From contig NC_007802.1 of assembly GCF_000013565.1 (NCBI RefSeq), positions 1,922,001 to 1,986,000 of the forward strand: a DNA stretch of 64,000 nt, written 5' to 3'. Positions 53,655 through 64,000 of the stretch are shown here, in pieces. Numbering within the stretch: the first letter of the stretch is position 1; each line of letters opens with the position of its first letter. The position numbers and the translations under genes were made by a program. Source of the stretch: Jannaschia sp. CCS1 (lineage in GTDB: Bacteria; Pseudomonadota; Alphaproteobacteria; Rhodobacterales; Rhodobacteraceae). The notes under the pieces are model-generated. The model did no database searches. It had not been told where the DNA came from and worked only from the letters and a program-made list of their open reading frames with translations.

Positions 53655-54836
53655 ATGTCGCCCAAGCGCCCCGGCTCAGACGGCCCGTTCCCCAGACCCG
53701 TCGCACCTGTGGCCCCCAAGGGCGAGCCCGGTGGTGTCCCGCCTGTTGAACGCCGCCCGCCGCACAGAAAAGACCCGAGCGCTGGTCCGGATCCAGACGA
53801 TCTTTATGCCGCGCTCGATCTGGGTACGAATTCGTGCCGTATGCTGATTGCGCAGCCCAAGGGCAGCCAGCTTCATGTGGTGGATTCCTTCTCGAAGTCC
53901 GTGCAGCTGGGCCAGGGTTTGGAAGCCTCAGGCCGGATGAGCCGCGCGTCGATGGCGCGCGCTGTGGGGGCGCTGAAGATCTGTCAGAAAAAACTGAGCA
54001 AGCACCGTGTGGAGCGGGCGCGCCTTGTGGCCACGGAAGCCTGCCGCCGTGCGACCAATGCGGGGGAATTCATCTCTCTGGTCAAGCGGGAGACCGGGCT
54101 GGAGCTGGAGATCATCAAGCCGGAGGAAGAGGCGCAGCTGGCCGTTGTGTCCTGCGCGCCGCTGGTCTCCACCCGGACCGAGCAGCTATTGGTGGTGGAC
54201 ATCGGCGGCGGGTCCACGGAACTGGTGTGGATCGACCTGTCCCGCGTACCCAAGCTGGAACGCCCCAAGGCGATCATGCGCCTGCATCAGGGGTTTGACT
54301 ACGACGACAGCATTTTCCCGCGTGCGAAGGTGGTGGACTGGATCTCCATCCCGTTGGGCGTCGCGACCCTGAAGGATATGTATGACGATGTCGCCGATGA
54401 CGGCGCGCGGTTCGCGCTGATGTCGTGGTTTTTCGAGGAGCAATTGGCCGAGTTCTCCCCATACACCGATGCGGCGGAACAAACGCTGGAGGGGTTCCAG
54501 ATCATCGGCACCAGTGGAACAGTCACCACGGTGGCCGCGTCGCATCTGGGCCTGCGCCGCTATGATCGGAACAAGGTGGACGGCTTGCGGATGACCTCGA
54601 CCCAGATCGACACGGTGATCAACGGATACCTGGCCCTGGGCCCCGACGGGCGTCGCCGTGACCCAAGGATTGGGCGGGACCGGCAGACGCTGATCATGTC
54701 GGGTGCTGCGATTTTGCAGGCGCTGTTGCGCGCCTGGCCGACCGACAGGCTGAGCGTCGCGGATCGGGGGCTTCGGGAGGGGCTTTTGTATGCGCAGATG
54801 AGCCGTGACGGGGTTCTGGAGGATGGTCCGTACTGA
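53655..54836 (+). CDS. ppx: Ppx/GppA-family phosphatase
   Basis: A 393-residue ASKHA phosphohydrolase acting on polyphosphate or pppGpp. ALDLGTNSCRMLI (phosphate 1), VVDIGGGSTELVW (phosphate 2), the Glu in TEACRRATN and the adenosine-like GTSGTVTTVAA are intact. The first 50 residues are a Pro-rich, disordered extension (GPFPRPVAPVAPKGEPGG). It lacks the C-terminal HD domain of E. coli Ppx, as is common in Alphaproteobacteria. rlmE follows after 169 bases. Confidence 0.9.
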   Translation: MSPKRPGSDGPFPRPVAPVAPKGEPGGVPPVERRPPHRKDPSAGPDPDDLYAALDLGTNSCRMLIAQPKGSQLHVVDSFSKSVQLGQGLEASGRMSRASMARAVGALKICQKKLSKHRVERARLVATEACRRATNAGEFISLVKRETGLELEIIKPEEEAQLAVVSCAPLVSTRTEQLLVVDIGGGSTELVWIDLSRVPKLERPKAIMRLHQGFDYDDSIFPRAKVVDWISIPLGVATLKDMYDDVADDGARFALMSWFFEEQLAEFSPYTDAAEQTLEGFQIIGTSGTVTTVAASHLGLRRYDRNKVDGLRMTSTQIDTVINGYLALGPDGRRRDPRIGRDRQTLIMSGAAILQALLRAWPTDRLSVADRGLREGLLYAQMSRDGVLEDGPY

Positions 54837-54867
54837 GGATTTGCGCTGACTGCGTCATCGCCGGGGG

Positions 54868-54890
54868 CAAATTTTTGAAGGAAAAATTTG
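54868..54890. terminator. Inverted repeat after ppx
   Basis: CAAATTTTT and AAAAATTTG form a perfect 9-base stem around GAAGG, 31 bases after the ppx stop. The A/T-rich stem with a T-run is bidirectional in look but not a classic GC-stem terminator. It may end ppx transcription. Confidence 0.5.
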
Positions 54891-54950
54891 CGGGCGCGTG
54901 TTGCGGATCTTGGGCAAAGGCCTCATCTGCTGCGCGCGGGGGCAGGTGTT

Positions 54951-54977
54951 CGGATTGCTTTTTTGGCAAGGTGAAAG
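54951..54977 (+). repeat. Degenerate dispersed repeat, copy E
   Basis: CGGATTGCTTTTTTGGC then AAGGTGAAAG resembles the repeat at 37950-37974 with a G-rich change (AAGATGAAG to AAGGTGAAAG). It lies 29 bases before rlmE. The similarity is partial. Confidence 0.4.
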
Positions 54978-55005
54978 AGGCGCGTTGGCGTGCTTTGGGT
55001 GAGTG

Positions 55006-55719
55006 ATGGTCAAGAAGACAAGCGGGCGCGGGCAGCGCGATTTGAAGGTCAAGGTCAAGACCGCGCGCGGGCGCAAGCTGTCGTCGACGCGCTGGTTAGA
55101 GCGGCAGTTGAACGATCCCTATGTGGCCGCCGCAAGGCGGGACGGCTATCGCGGGCGGGCGGCCTATAAGATCATCGACCTGGATGACAAATACCGGTTT
55201 CTCGTTCCGGGTGCCCGGGTGGTGGATCTGGGCTGCGCGCCGGGCGGCTGGTGTCAGGTCGCCGTGAAGCGGGTGAATGCGCTGGGTGAGAAGAGTGGCA
55301 AGGCCGTCGGGCGGATCATCGGGCTGGATTTGCAGGAAATGGAGCCGATTGCGGGCTGTGAGCTGCATCAGCTCGACTTCATGGAAGACGATGCGGACCT
55401 TAAGGTGAAGGACTGGCTTGGCGGTCGCGCCGATGTGGTGATGAGCGATATGGCGGCCTCGGCCTCGGGTCACAAGCAGACCGATCATATGCGCATCATG
55501 GCGTTGTGTGAGGCCGCCGCAGAGCTTGCCTTCGATGTGTTGGAGCCGGGCGGGACCTTCGTGGCCAAGGTTTTGGCGGGCGGCGCCGAGGGCACGCTGC
55601 AGCGCCTTCTGAAGCAGCGCTTCAAGAAGGTGGCGAATGTGAAGCCCGGGGCATCGCGCGCCGACAGTTCCGAGAAATTCGTGGTTGCGACGGGCTTCCG
55701 CGGTCGGGACGAGGCCTGA
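55006..55719 (+). CDS. rlmE: 23S rRNA (uridine-2552) 2'-O-methyltransferase
   Basis: A 237-residue FtsJ/RrmJ methyltransferase for U2552 of the ribosomal A-loop. Motif I is [11 protein letters not shown], and the K-D-K-E catalytic tetrad lies in [27 protein letters not shown] and [10 protein letters not shown] basic N-terminal extension ([11 protein letters not shown]) precedes the domain. ATG at 55006 is preferred over GTG at 55003. It follows ppx and precedes guaB by 84 bases. Confidence 0.95.
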   Translation: MVKKTSGRGQRDLKVKVKTARGRKLSSTRWLERQLNDPYVAAARRDGYRGRAAYKIIDLDDKYRFLVPGARVVDLGCAPGGWCQVAVKRVNALGEKSGKAVGRIIGLDLQEMEPIAGCELHQLDFMEDDADLKVKDWLGGRADVVMSDMAASASGHKQTDHMRIMALCEAAAELAFDVLEPGGTFVAKVLAGGAEGTLQRLLKQRFKKVANVKPGASRADSSEKFVVATGFRGRDEA

Positions 55720-57252
<1,533 letters not shown>

Positions 57253-57288
57253 ATATCTTGTACGCCGACATTAAAGTGATACCTTAGG

Positions 57289-58452
57289 ATGCAACCTGCC
57301 GCGCGCTATGCCGCCGCAATCGAGGTATTGGACGCTTGGTGCGATGGCTTGGCCGTCGAACAGGCGCTGACGCGATGGGCACGCGGCGCGCGGTATGCCG
57401 GGTCAAAGGACCGGGCTGCGGTGCGCGATCACGTCTATGATGTTTTGCGCCAGAAGGGATCATGCGAGGCCCTCGGGAACGGGACGGGGCGTGGATTAAT
57501 TCTGGGCCTCCTGCGGATCCAAGGGCGTGATGCCGAGGCGGTTTTTTCTGGTGTCGGTCACGCGCCGGACCCGCTGAGTGAACGGGAAAAGTCCTCGCCG
57601 CAGACCTCGCTGGACCCCCCCATGAACATCCCCGATTGGACGCTGCCTCATCTGAGATCCCGCGTGCCAGATGCTCTGCCGGTGCTGTTGTCGAGCCTCA
57701 CGCACCGCGCGCCGCTCTGGCTTCGGGTGAACCTGTCACGGACCACACGCGCGGCGGTTGCGGACGCGCTGGCTGACGATGGCATTGAAACGCGCGCCCA
57801 TGAGGCCGTCCCAACCGCGCTTGAGGTGACGGACGGTCCGCGCAAATTGCGTCAGTCCGCCGCCTACCTCTCGGGCCTGGTGGAGCCTCAGGACCTGTCC
57901 GTGCAATGGGCTATGCAGCGCGTGGACTGGCCCGCCGACGGGCGCATTCTGGACTATTGCGCGGGTGGCGGCGGCAAGGCGTTGGCCATTGCGGACCGGA
58001 CTGGTGCGGACCTGTTTGCCCATGATGCGTTGCCGCAGAGGATGGCCGACCTTGGTCCGCGCGCGGGGCGGGCTGGGGCGAAGATCACCACGTTGGAAAG
58101 CGACGACTTTGGGCAAGAGGATCCGTTTGATCTGGTATTGACGGATGTGCCCTGTTCGGGCTCGGGCACGTGGCGGCGTGACCCGGAGGCCAAATGGCGG
58201 CTGACCTCGCAAGGCCTTGAAGATCTTGTCAAAACCCAAAGTGCGATCCTGGACGCGGCGGCTGATCTCGTGCTGCCGGGGGGACGGTTGGTTTACATGA
58301 CCTGCTCTCTGTTCGAGGTGGAAAATGAGGCGCAGATCACGGCCTTTCTGGCACGTCACCCCGATTGGCAAGCAGGTGCCGCGCATGCCGATACCCCGCT
58401 TACAGCCTCCGACGGCTTCTATTCGGCGGAGCTGCACCGCATCATCTCCTAG
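57289..58452 (+). CDS. RsmB-like RNA (cytosine-5) methyltransferase
   Basis: A 387-residue NOL1/NOP2/Sun methyltransferase. Both cysteines typical of RNA m5C enzymes are present: TDVPCSGSG and MTCSLFEVEN. The SAM loop is ILDYCAGGGGKALAIADRTG. The N-terminal NusB-like part is short, so it resembles RsmB (16S C967), but many Rhodobacterales carry several paralogues and the exact target is uncertain. cckA follows after about 100 bases. Confidence 0.87.
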   Translation: MQPAARYAAAIEVLDAWCDGLAVEQALTRWARGARYAGSKDRAAVRDHVYDVLRQKGSCEALGNGTGRGLILGLLRIQGRDAEAVFSGVGHAPDPLSEREKSSPQTSLDPPMNIPDWTLPHLRSRVPDALPVLLSSLTHRAPLWLRVNLSRTTRAAVADALADDGIETRAHEAVPTALEVTDGPRKLRQSAAYLSGLVEPQDLSVQWAMQRVDWPADGRILDYCAGGGGKALAIADRTGADLFAHDALPQRMADLGPRAGRAGAKITTLESDDFGQEDPFDLVLTDVPCSGSGTWRRDPEAKWRLTSQGLEDLVKTQSAILDAAADLVLPGGRLVYMTCSLFEVENEAQITAFLARHPDWQAGAAHADTPLTASDGFYSAELHRIIS

Positions 58453-58477
58453 CCAAGTGGTGAGAAATCATACAGTC

Positions 58478-58492
58478 TTAAGGTTAATTTAA
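58478..58492. promoter_or_regulatory. CtrA-type box upstream of cckA
   Basis: TTAA-GGTTAAT-TTAA is a perfect full CtrA site (TTAA-N7-TTAA), 61 bases before the cckA start. CckA is the kinase that feeds CtrA by way of ChpT, so this would be a feedback loop. The role is inferred. Confidence 0.7.
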
Positions 58493-58553
58493 CCATTTTG
58501 GCAGAACGCTCGGCAGGCAGGCAGATCCACGGCGCGAGCGATCTATCTGACCA

Positions 58554-60887
58554 GTGGAAGGCGAACAGAAATTGACTGATGAGGCCGTTGACCGTGTTGT
58601 GAGCAATGCTCAGGGGATAAAGCCCTTCGTGCAGCCTGTCGTCCTTCTGGTCCTGGGGGTCGTCACGGGCGTGGCCACATGGTTCGCGCCTGGGCCGGAG
58701 CTTCGCTTTGGCCTGATGGCTGCCACCGGTGGCTGCCTGGCCGCTGCGGGCCTTGTTGCCCTGCGCGATATCTGGCGCGTTTGGCGCCTGCAAAACACGT
58801 TTCAGGCGGCGTTTGCGCTGATTGAACATGACCCAGCCCCCAGCTTCTGCACAGATGAAGACGGCGCGATTGTCCTGCAGAACGCCGCGGCGGAGCGGCG
58901 GTTTGGCGAACGGCTTGGCCTGCCGATGACGCGGGCGATTGCGGGGGCCTTGCCCAATGCGGCGGCGGTTGTTTTCCGGCAGGAGACTGCCCTTGGGCGG
59001 CGACCATCGGCCCATGAAGTTGTCGTCACGCCCCGCGGCACGGTGCGCCTTGCGGCCCATCGGTTGAATGGCGGCGTCATTTGGCGGCTGGATGATATGG
59101 CCGATGCGAACTCTCGTCACGGCGAATGGATTGGCCTGCCGATGATGGTCGTCAGCCACAACGACACGGTCCTGTCGATGAATTCCGCCATGCGGGATGT
59201 GCTGGGGCGGCGCGCGACGACGCTGGAAGATGTCTTTCCGGATCAACCGCTTGTGGCGGGCAGACGGTCCAGCCTGTCGGGCGCGGATGGCAAGATTGAA
59301 GTGATCCCGATCGTCGTTCCCTCCAAGGATGGCCGGAGGGAGGTTTATGCCGTGCCGGGCCTGTCGGAGCCTCCCGCGGCCTCCGTCGCGGCGCGCGCGT
59401 TTGAATCGCTGCCTGTGGCACTCCTGCACATCAGCGCGGATGGGGAGGTTTTGGCCTCCAATCACCATGCCCAGAAGTTGCTGGGGATTGAGGCCTCGAC
59501 CACCGGTCCGATGGCGCAATTCGTCGAAAACCTGGGCCGTCCCGTGGGCGATTGGGTCGCCGATACCCTGGCTGAGAGGGTGCCCAACCGCTCGGAAGTG
59601 GCCCGCGCCAAGCAGCGCCGGGATGAGACGTTCCTGCAAATCTCGCTGAGCCGTATTGTCGACGGAACCGGGCCATCGCTTCTGGCGGTGCTCCATGATG
59701 CGACCGAGTTGAAGACGCTGGAGCAGCAATTCGTCCAGAGCCAGAAAATGCAGGCGATCGGAGAGCTTGCGGGCGGCGTGGCCCATGACTTCAACAACCT
59801 GCTCACGGCAATCACCGGGCATTGTGATTTGCTGCTTCTGCGTCACGACCAGGGCGATCAGGACTACGCGGATCTGGTGCAGATCAACCAGAACGCCAAC
59901 CGTGCAGCAAGCCTTGTGGGCCAGCTTCTGGCGTTTTCGCGCAAGCAGACGCTGGAGCCTGAGGTTCTCGATCTGCGCGACTCAATCGGAGAATTGACTC
60001 ATCTTCTCAACCGTCTGGTGGGGGAGCGGATTTCGCTATCGCTGTCGAACGATCCTGACCTGGCCCCGATCCGCGCCGACCGGCGGCAACTTGATCAGGT
60101 GATCATGAACCTTGTGGTGAATGCGCGGGACGCGATGGCCGATGGTGGCGAGGTCCGGGTCGAGACGCGCATGGTGCATCTGGCCGAGCCGATGTCGCGC
60201 GATCAGGCGATTGTGCCCGCTGGATCTTACGTGACGATCCGCGTGCGCGATCACGGCCACGGCATTCCGCCCGACAAGCTGCACCGCATTTTCGAGCCGT
60301 TCTTCACCACCAAACGCACCGGGGAGGGGACGGGTCTGGGCCTGTCGATGGCCTACGGCATCGTCAAGCAAACGGGGGGCTATATCTTCGTGGACAGCGT
60401 CGTCGGCTCTGGCACCACGTTCACAATCTACATTCCGGCCCATGATGTGGTGAACTCAGAGGCCGCTCCGGATTTGATCGAGGGCAAGGCGACCGAGATC
60501 AACGAGGCGCTGGCGGACACACGCCCCGGCGTGGTCCTGTTGGTGGAAGATGAAGCGCCCGTGCGGGCCTTTGCCTCCCGTGCCCTTCGCCTGCGGGGCT
60601 ACACGGTGCTGGAGGCCGGTTGCGGAGAGGAGGCGTTGGACACGCTCGCAGACCCGGAGTTGGAGATTGACCTTTTCGTCACCGACGTGATCATGCCCGG
60701 TCTGGATGGCCCGTCCTGGGTGCGGAAAGCCCTGGAAGAGCGACCGGACACCAAAGTCGTGTTCGTGTCGGGTTATGCGGAGGACGCGATGGAGGAGGGG
60801 TCGATTGGGGTTGAGGGGTCGGTTTTCCTGCCGAAGCCGTTCTCGCTCACCGACTTGACGGAGACGGTGCGCCAACAGCTCCAGTAG
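58554..60887 (+). CDS. cckA: Hybrid sensor histidine kinase CckA
   Basis: A 777-residue membrane kinase of the CckA-ChpT-CtrA phosphorelay. Two spans (about 26-46 and 52-72) precede a sensory PAS-like region, then HisKA with phospho-acceptor His411 ([12 protein letters not shown]), the HATPase domain ([37 protein letters not shown]) and a C-terminal receiver with Asp711 (FVTDVIMPG). GTG 58554 is used, but a TTG six codons on has GGAAGG upstream and is equally plausible. In Rhodobacterales this relay governs motility, gene transfer agents and quorum-linked traits. Confidence 0.95.
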   Translation: MEGEQKLTDEAVDRVVSNAQGIKPFVQPVVLLVLGVVTGVATWFAPGPELRFGLMAATGGCLAAAGLVALRDIWRVWRLQNTFQAAFALIEHDPAPSFCTDEDGAIVLQNAAAERRFGERLGLPMTRAIAGALPNAAAVVFRQETALGRRPSAHEVVVTPRGTVRLAAHRLNGGVIWRLDDMADANSRHGEWIGLPMMVVSHNDTVLSMNSAMRDVLGRRATTLEDVFPDQPLVAGRRSSLSGADGKIEVIPIVVPSKDGRREVYAVPGLSEPPAASVAARAFESLPVALLHISADGEVLASNHHAQKLLGIEASTTGPMAQFVENLGRPVGDWVADTLAERVPNRSEVARAKQRRDETFLQISLSRIVDGTGPSLLAVLHDATELKTLEQQFVQSQKMQAIGELAGGVAHDFNNLLTAITGHCDLLLLRHDQGDQDYADLVQINQNANRAASLVGQLLAFSRKQTLEPEVLDLRDSIGELTHLLNRLVGERISLSLSNDPDLAPIRADRRQLDQVIMNLVVNARDAMADGGEVRVETRMVHLAEPMSRDQAIVPAGSYVTIRVRDHGHGIPPDKLHRIFEPFFTTKRTGEGTGLGLSMAYGIVKQTGGYIFVDSVVGSGTTFTIYIPAHDVVNSEAAPDLIEGKATEINEALADTRPGVVLLVEDEAPVRAFASRALRLRGYTVLEAGCGEEALDTLADPELEIDLFVTDVIMPGLDGPSWVRKALEERPDTKVVFVSGYAEDAMEEGSIGVEGSVFLPKPFSLTDLTETVRQQLQ

Positions 60888-60893
60888 AGCCGC

Positions 60894-61508
60894 TTACCCC
60901 CCCAGACGAGCCCAGAGCGCGAATTCCTCCGGTGCCTCGGCGTGCAGACGGGCCTCCATCTCGGCACTCAGCACCGCGTCTCGGGCGGGCGACACGTTGC
61001 TGCGCCCCACATCCAGCGTCGCCTGCACTCGGTCTTCCAGAAACGCGACCGCCTCGTGCAATTGGTCGTGGCGAAAGAGGTGGTCGACACCGAGAGAGCC
61101 ATCTCCCTCCGACACAAACCGCGATTGCCGCCCGACCTTGGCGTAATCGGGCGGGTCATCTTGCAGCCAGGCATCCACGAAGGTGTCAAATGTGACCTCC
61201 GCAGTGGAATTGGCGTGGCCCACGATCTGGTCCCGGGCGCGGTAGCGATACCAGCTCGACAGCCAGTCAACGGGCTCTCGCACCACGGCCATCAGTTCCA
61301 ACTTGCGCTGACCGCGTTGCTCAAAAAACGGCTGCAATTGGGTGCGGTAGCGTCGCACAGTGCAGTGTTTCTGCTGCGGCGGGTTCAAAATCGCCGAATC
61401 CGCATGAGGCAGAAGCGCGTCTTCCAGCGCGGTCGTTCCGGTCTTCGGGACGGCCAACAACACCAAACGTGCCTTCCAAAACACCAACACGCCACTACCC
61501 CCACCCAA
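60894..61508 (-). CDS. Sulfotransferase-like P-loop protein
   Basis: A 204-residue protein with the PAPS-binding features of sulfotransferases: VPKTGTTALEDALL (5'-phosphosulfate loop) and AVVREPVDWLSSWYRYR (3'-phosphate site). A TTG at 61508 begins the frame; a GTG six codons later may be the true start, since neither has a strong ribosome site. Such genes often modify sugars or lipids, but no acceptor is known. It is convergent with cckA and divergent from recA. Confidence 0.72.
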   Translation of the reverse strand: MGGGSGVLVFWKARLVLLAVPKTGTTALEDALLPHADSAILNPPQQKHCTVRRYRTQLQPFFEQRGQRKLELMAVVREPVDWLSSWYRYRARDQIVGHANSTAEVTFDTFVDAWLQDDPPDYAKVGRQSRFVSEGDGSLGVDHLFRHDQLHEAVAFLEDRVQATLDVGRSNVSPARDAVLSAEMEARLHAEAPEEFALWARLGG

Positions 61509-61580
61509 TTTCTCATTTTTGTGTAACTAATTTTTAACGTCTCGTCGTGAAAGATCACAGCACCGAAGAATTAACTTGTA

Positions 61581-61626
61581 TTGTTCTTGTTTTGTTTGCT
61601 AGCGATAATGAGAACAAGACAAGAAC
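61581..61626 (+). promoter_or_regulatory. recA promoter with SOS (LexA) box
   Basis: TTGTTC (61581-61586) and GATAAT (61604-61609), 17 bases apart, form a good sigma70 promoter. GAAC-AAGACAA-GAAC (61612-61626) matches the alphaproteobacterial LexA box (GTTC-N7-GTTC, here on the opposite strand) and lies over the start site. A weaker GTTC-N7-GTTT overlaps the -35. Confidence 0.85.
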
Positions 61627-61709
61627 ATTGTAGCTGCCGGATACGAGGGACTTCTCAACCGGCCCCCATTGCCGCCGGACCCCGCGGCATGACATAAGGA
61701 TCAAAATCC

Positions 61710-62783
61710 ATGGCAACGGCGAACCTCCTCGACATGACTGACCGCAAATCGGCTGACAAGCAAAAGGCCCTCGACAGCGCATTGGCGCAGATCGAACGCC
61801 AATTCGGCAAGGGCTCCATCATGAAGCTGGGGGGCGATAATGTCCTCAAGGACATTGAAGCCACATCTACGGGCTCTCTCGGGCTGGATATCGCGCTCGG
61901 GATCGGTGGTCTGCCCAAGGGGCGGGTGATCGAGATTTATGGCCCGGAATCCTCAGGCAAGACGACGCTGACGCTGCACGCGATTGCGGAAGAGCAGAAG
62001 AAGGGCGGCGTCTGTGCGTTTGTGGACGCCGAACACGCGCTGGACCCGCAATATGCCCGCAAACTTGGTGTGAACCTGGACGAGTTGCTGATTTCGCAGC
62101 CCGACACCGGCGAACAGGCCCTGGAGATTGTTGATACGCTGGTGCGCTCTGGCGCGGTGAGCATGGTGGTTGTCGACAGCGTTGCGGCGCTGACACCGAA
62201 ATCGGAGCTGGAAGGCGACATGGGCGACAGCTCCGTCGGTGTTCACGCCCGTCTGATGTCCCAGGCCATGCGCAAGCTGACCGGCTCCATCAACCGCTCC
62301 GGCTGTATGGTGGTTTTCATCAACCAGATCCGCATGAAGATCGGCGTCATGTTCGGCTCACCCGAGACGACGACTGGCGGCAACGCGCTGAAGTTCTATT
62401 CCTCCGTCCGTCTGGACATCCGCCGCATTGGCGCGATCAAAGACCGTGATGAGGTTGTGGGCAACACCACCCGCGTGAAGGTCGTGAAAAACAAGGTCGC
62501 ACCGCCGTTCAAACAGGTCGAATTTGACATCATGTATGGCGAAGGTATCTCCAAGAACGGCGAGTTGATCGACATGGGCGTGAAGGCCGGGATCGTTGAG
62601 AAATCCGGCAGCTGGTTCTCCTACGGCGATGAACGTGTGGGGCAGGGGCGCGAAAACGCCAAGCAGTTCATGCGTGACAACCCTGCCATCGCCTATGAGA
62701 TCGAGGATAAGATCCGCGCGGCCCACGGCCTCGACTTTGATATGGAGAAAGACGACCCGGACATGATCCAGGACGACGATTGA
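61710..62783 (+). CDS. recA: Recombinase RecA
   Basis: A 357-residue RecA. The Walker A loop GPESSGKTT is at 78-86, the Walker [10 protein letters not shown] near 145, and the L2 region and the terminal acidic tail ([11 protein letters not shown]) are normal. It drives strand exchange and LexA self-cleavage. AAGGATCAAAATCC precedes the ATG. An SOS box sits in its promoter, and a terminator follows. Confidence 0.98.
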   Translation: MATANLLDMTDRKSADKQKALDSALAQIERQFGKGSIMKLGGDNVLKDIEATSTGSLGLDIALGIGGLPKGRVIEIYGPESSGKTTLTLHAIAEEQKKGGVCAFVDAEHALDPQYARKLGVNLDELLISQPDTGEQALEIVDTLVRSGAVSMVVVDSVAALTPKSELEGDMGDSSVGVHARLMSQAMRKLTGSINRSGCMVVFINQIRMKIGVMFGSPETTTGGNALKFYSSVRLDIRRIGAIKDRDEVVGNTTRVKVVKNKVAPPFKQVEFDIMYGEGISKNGELIDMGVKAGIVEKSGSWFSYGDERVGQGRENAKQFMRDNPAIAYEIEDKIRAAHGLDFDMEKDDPDMIQDDD

Positions 62784-62884
62784 TCCAATCACGGATGCCA
62801 GACGCAGATGCCCGTGGTCCTGGGTGACTGCCGAAGTCTGCACCCCAGACCGGTCCGATCCCGGGCAGAAGAATAGTCCGGAAG

Positions 62885-62911
62885 AGGGTGGCCCGATTGG
62901 CCGCCCTTTTT
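62885..62911 (+). terminator. Rho-independent terminator after recA
   Basis: AGGGTGGCC pairs with GGCCGCCCT (one G-U) around a 5-base loop, followed by TTTTT. It ends about 128 bases after the recA stop and 88 before alaS. Confidence 0.85.
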
Positions 62912-62999
62912 CATAGGCAATTCCAAGACGGGCCGTGGACAGGCGGGCGGGGCAGGGTTACATCATGCGCCGCATATCCAGCCACGGGACCGCCGCGCC

Positions 63000-64000
63000 A
63001 TGACCAGCCTCAACGACATCCGCTCCACCTTCCTTGATTACTTCGGGCGGCAGGGGCACGCGGTCGTGCCGTCCAGCCCGCTGGTGCCGCGCAACGATCC
63101 CACATTGATGTTCGTCAATTCCGGTATGGTGCAGTTCAAGAACCTGTTCACGGGGGTCGAGAAACGCGACTATGTGCGCGCCACGTCGTCCCAGAAATGT
63201 GTGCGCGCGGGCGGCAAGCACAACGATCTGGACAATGTCGGCTACACCGCGCGTCACCACACGTTCTTCGAGATGCTCGGAAATTTCAGCTTTGGCGATT
63301 ACTTCAAGGAAGACGCCATTCGCTACGCGTGGGAGCTGATTACCAAGGACTTCGGCCTCGACAAGGCGCGGCTTTACGTGACGGTTTATCACACGGACGA
63401 CGAGGCGTTCGAGATCTGGAAGAAGGTCGGCGTGCCGGAGGATCGGATCATCCGCATCGCGACATCGGACAATTTCTGGCAGATGGGTCCGACGGGTCCT
63501 TGCGGGCCGTGTACCGAGATTTTCTATGACCACGGAGAGCATATCTGGGGTGGCCCTCCGGGCAGCGCGGAGGAAGACGGCGACCGGTTCATCGAGATCT
63601 GGAACATCGTGTTCATGCAGAATGAGCAGTTCGCGGACGGCACCATGGTGCCGCTGGACATGCAGAGCATCGACACCGGCATGGGGTTGGAGCGGATCGG
63701 CGCGCTGCTGCAAGGCTCCCACGACAATTACGACACCGACACGATGCGCGCGCTGATGGAGGCGTCGGCGCACGCGTCCTCCACCGATCTGGACGGCGAT
63801 CAGAACGTGCACCACCGGGTGATCGCGGATCACCTCCGCTCGACGTCGTTCCTGATAGCCGATGGGGTGATGCCGTCCAACGACGGGCGCGGCTATGTGC
63901 TGCGCCGGATCATGCGTCGCGCCATGCGGCACGCGCATCTGTTGGGTGCCAAGGACCCGCTGATGTACCGCCTTGTGCCCGCGCTGGTGAGCCAGATGGG
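63000..64000 (+). CDS. alaS: Alanyl-tRNA synthetase (partial, 5' part)
   Basis: The first 333 residues of a class II synthetase of about 880, cut by the right edge. The N-terminus [15 protein letters not shown] is standard, the class II motif 1 to 3 region is present ([48 protein letters not shown]), and NRxMRR-like helices lead to the edge. ATG starts at base 63000. It charges tRNA-Ala; the editing and C-Ala domains lie outside the window. Confidence 0.97.
   Translation, partial: MTSLNDIRSTFLDYFGRQGHAVVPSSPLVPRNDPTLMFVNSGMVQFKNLFTGVEKRDYVRATSSQKCVRAGGKHNDLDNVGYTARHHTFFEMLGNFSFGDYFKEDAIRYAWELITKDFGLDKARLYVTVYHTDDEAFEIWKKVGVPEDRIIRIATSDNFWQMGPTGPCGPCTEIFYDHGEHIWGGPPGSAEEDGDRFIEIWNIVFMQNEQFADGTMVPLDMQSIDTGMGLERIGALLQGSHDNYDTDTMRALMEASAHASSTDLDGDQNVHHRVIADHLRSTSFLIADGVMPSNDGRGYVLRRIMRRAMRHAHLLGAKDPLMYRLVPALVSQM

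Noticed and set aside
60894-61508. Phage or IS cargo
   Set aside because: No inverted repeats, integrase or transposase nearby and base composition is like the neighbours.

Overview
The window looks like a chromosomal segment of a high-GC marine alphaproteobacterium of the order Rhodobacterales (Roseobacter type). The evidence is a C4-pathway 5-aminolevulinate synthase of 407 codons with the Rhodobacter-type lysine at position 248, a CckA phosphorelay kinase with a CtrA-type site upstream, an alphaproteobacterial SOS box (GTTC-N7-GTTC type) at recA, an aglEFGAK-type sugar locus, and a RACo-like activator beside a pterin-binding methyltransferase and a MetF-type reductase. I see no phage, insertion sequence, CRISPR array or rRNA. 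Genes are dense, and no gene-free stretch is longer than about 300 bases.

Layout. 0-7.5 kb: hemA with an FNR box, a RodZ-like HTH membrane protein, ispG, a rhodanese, an FAD-linked dehydrogenase and a VIT-type transporter. 7.6-11.6 kb: a divergent catabolic module with a GntR regulator and a Gfo/Idh/MocA protein on the minus strand, and an LLM flavin monooxygenase and an aldo/keto reductase on the plus strand. Its gene content fits a sulfoquinovose monooxygenase (sulfo-SMO) pathway with an NAD-dependent sulfoquinovosidase candidate. 11.6-22.9 kb: glucokinase, beta-glucosidase and a LacI regulator, divergent from aglEFGAK and a PfkB kinase. 23-27.4 kb: an AraC regulator, the Entner-Doudoroff pair edd-eda, and an outer-membrane barrel. 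27.5-34.5 kb: an aminotransferase, cysS, and a tightly packed string from cimA to a squalene/phytoene-synthase-like gene. 34.5-40.2 kb: an MFS transporter, alkA, an esterase, an HNH protein, an agmatinase-like enzyme coupled to a reductive-dehalogenase-like protein. 40.4-44.1 kb: zwf-pgl-pgi. 44.1-45.7 kb: a thioesterase, gph, a small membrane protein and tRNA-Gly(CCC). 45.7-53.4 kb: a minus-strand C1/cobalamin block (RACo-like activator, VTT-like membrane protein, methyltetrahydrofolate methyltransferase, MetF and a small protein) interrupted by a TPR-repeat gene. 53.6-64 kb: ppx, rlmE, guaB, an rsmB-like gene, cckA, a sulfotransferase-like gene, recA and the start of alaS.

How the genes fit together. 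The central theme is carbohydrate use. Alpha- and beta-glucosides (agl, bgl), and possibly sulfoquinovose, would yield glucose. Glucose would be phosphorylated by Glk and passed through Zwf, Pgl, Edd and Eda. edd-eda and zwf-pgl-pgi lie 16.5 kb apart but share the same GTTAGCGCTAAC palindrome near their promoters, so they probably belong to one regulon. The agl/bgl/glk region carries a different palindrome, CAAAGCGCTTTG, in its divergent promoter region. A second theme is C1 and cobalamin chemistry, probably methionine synthesis by a split methionine synthase. The most interesting leads are the sulfoquinovose-like module, the shared Entner-Doudoroff operator, the split methionine-synthase block with its inserted repeat gene, the reductive-dehalogenase-like protein, and two families of short intergenic repeats.
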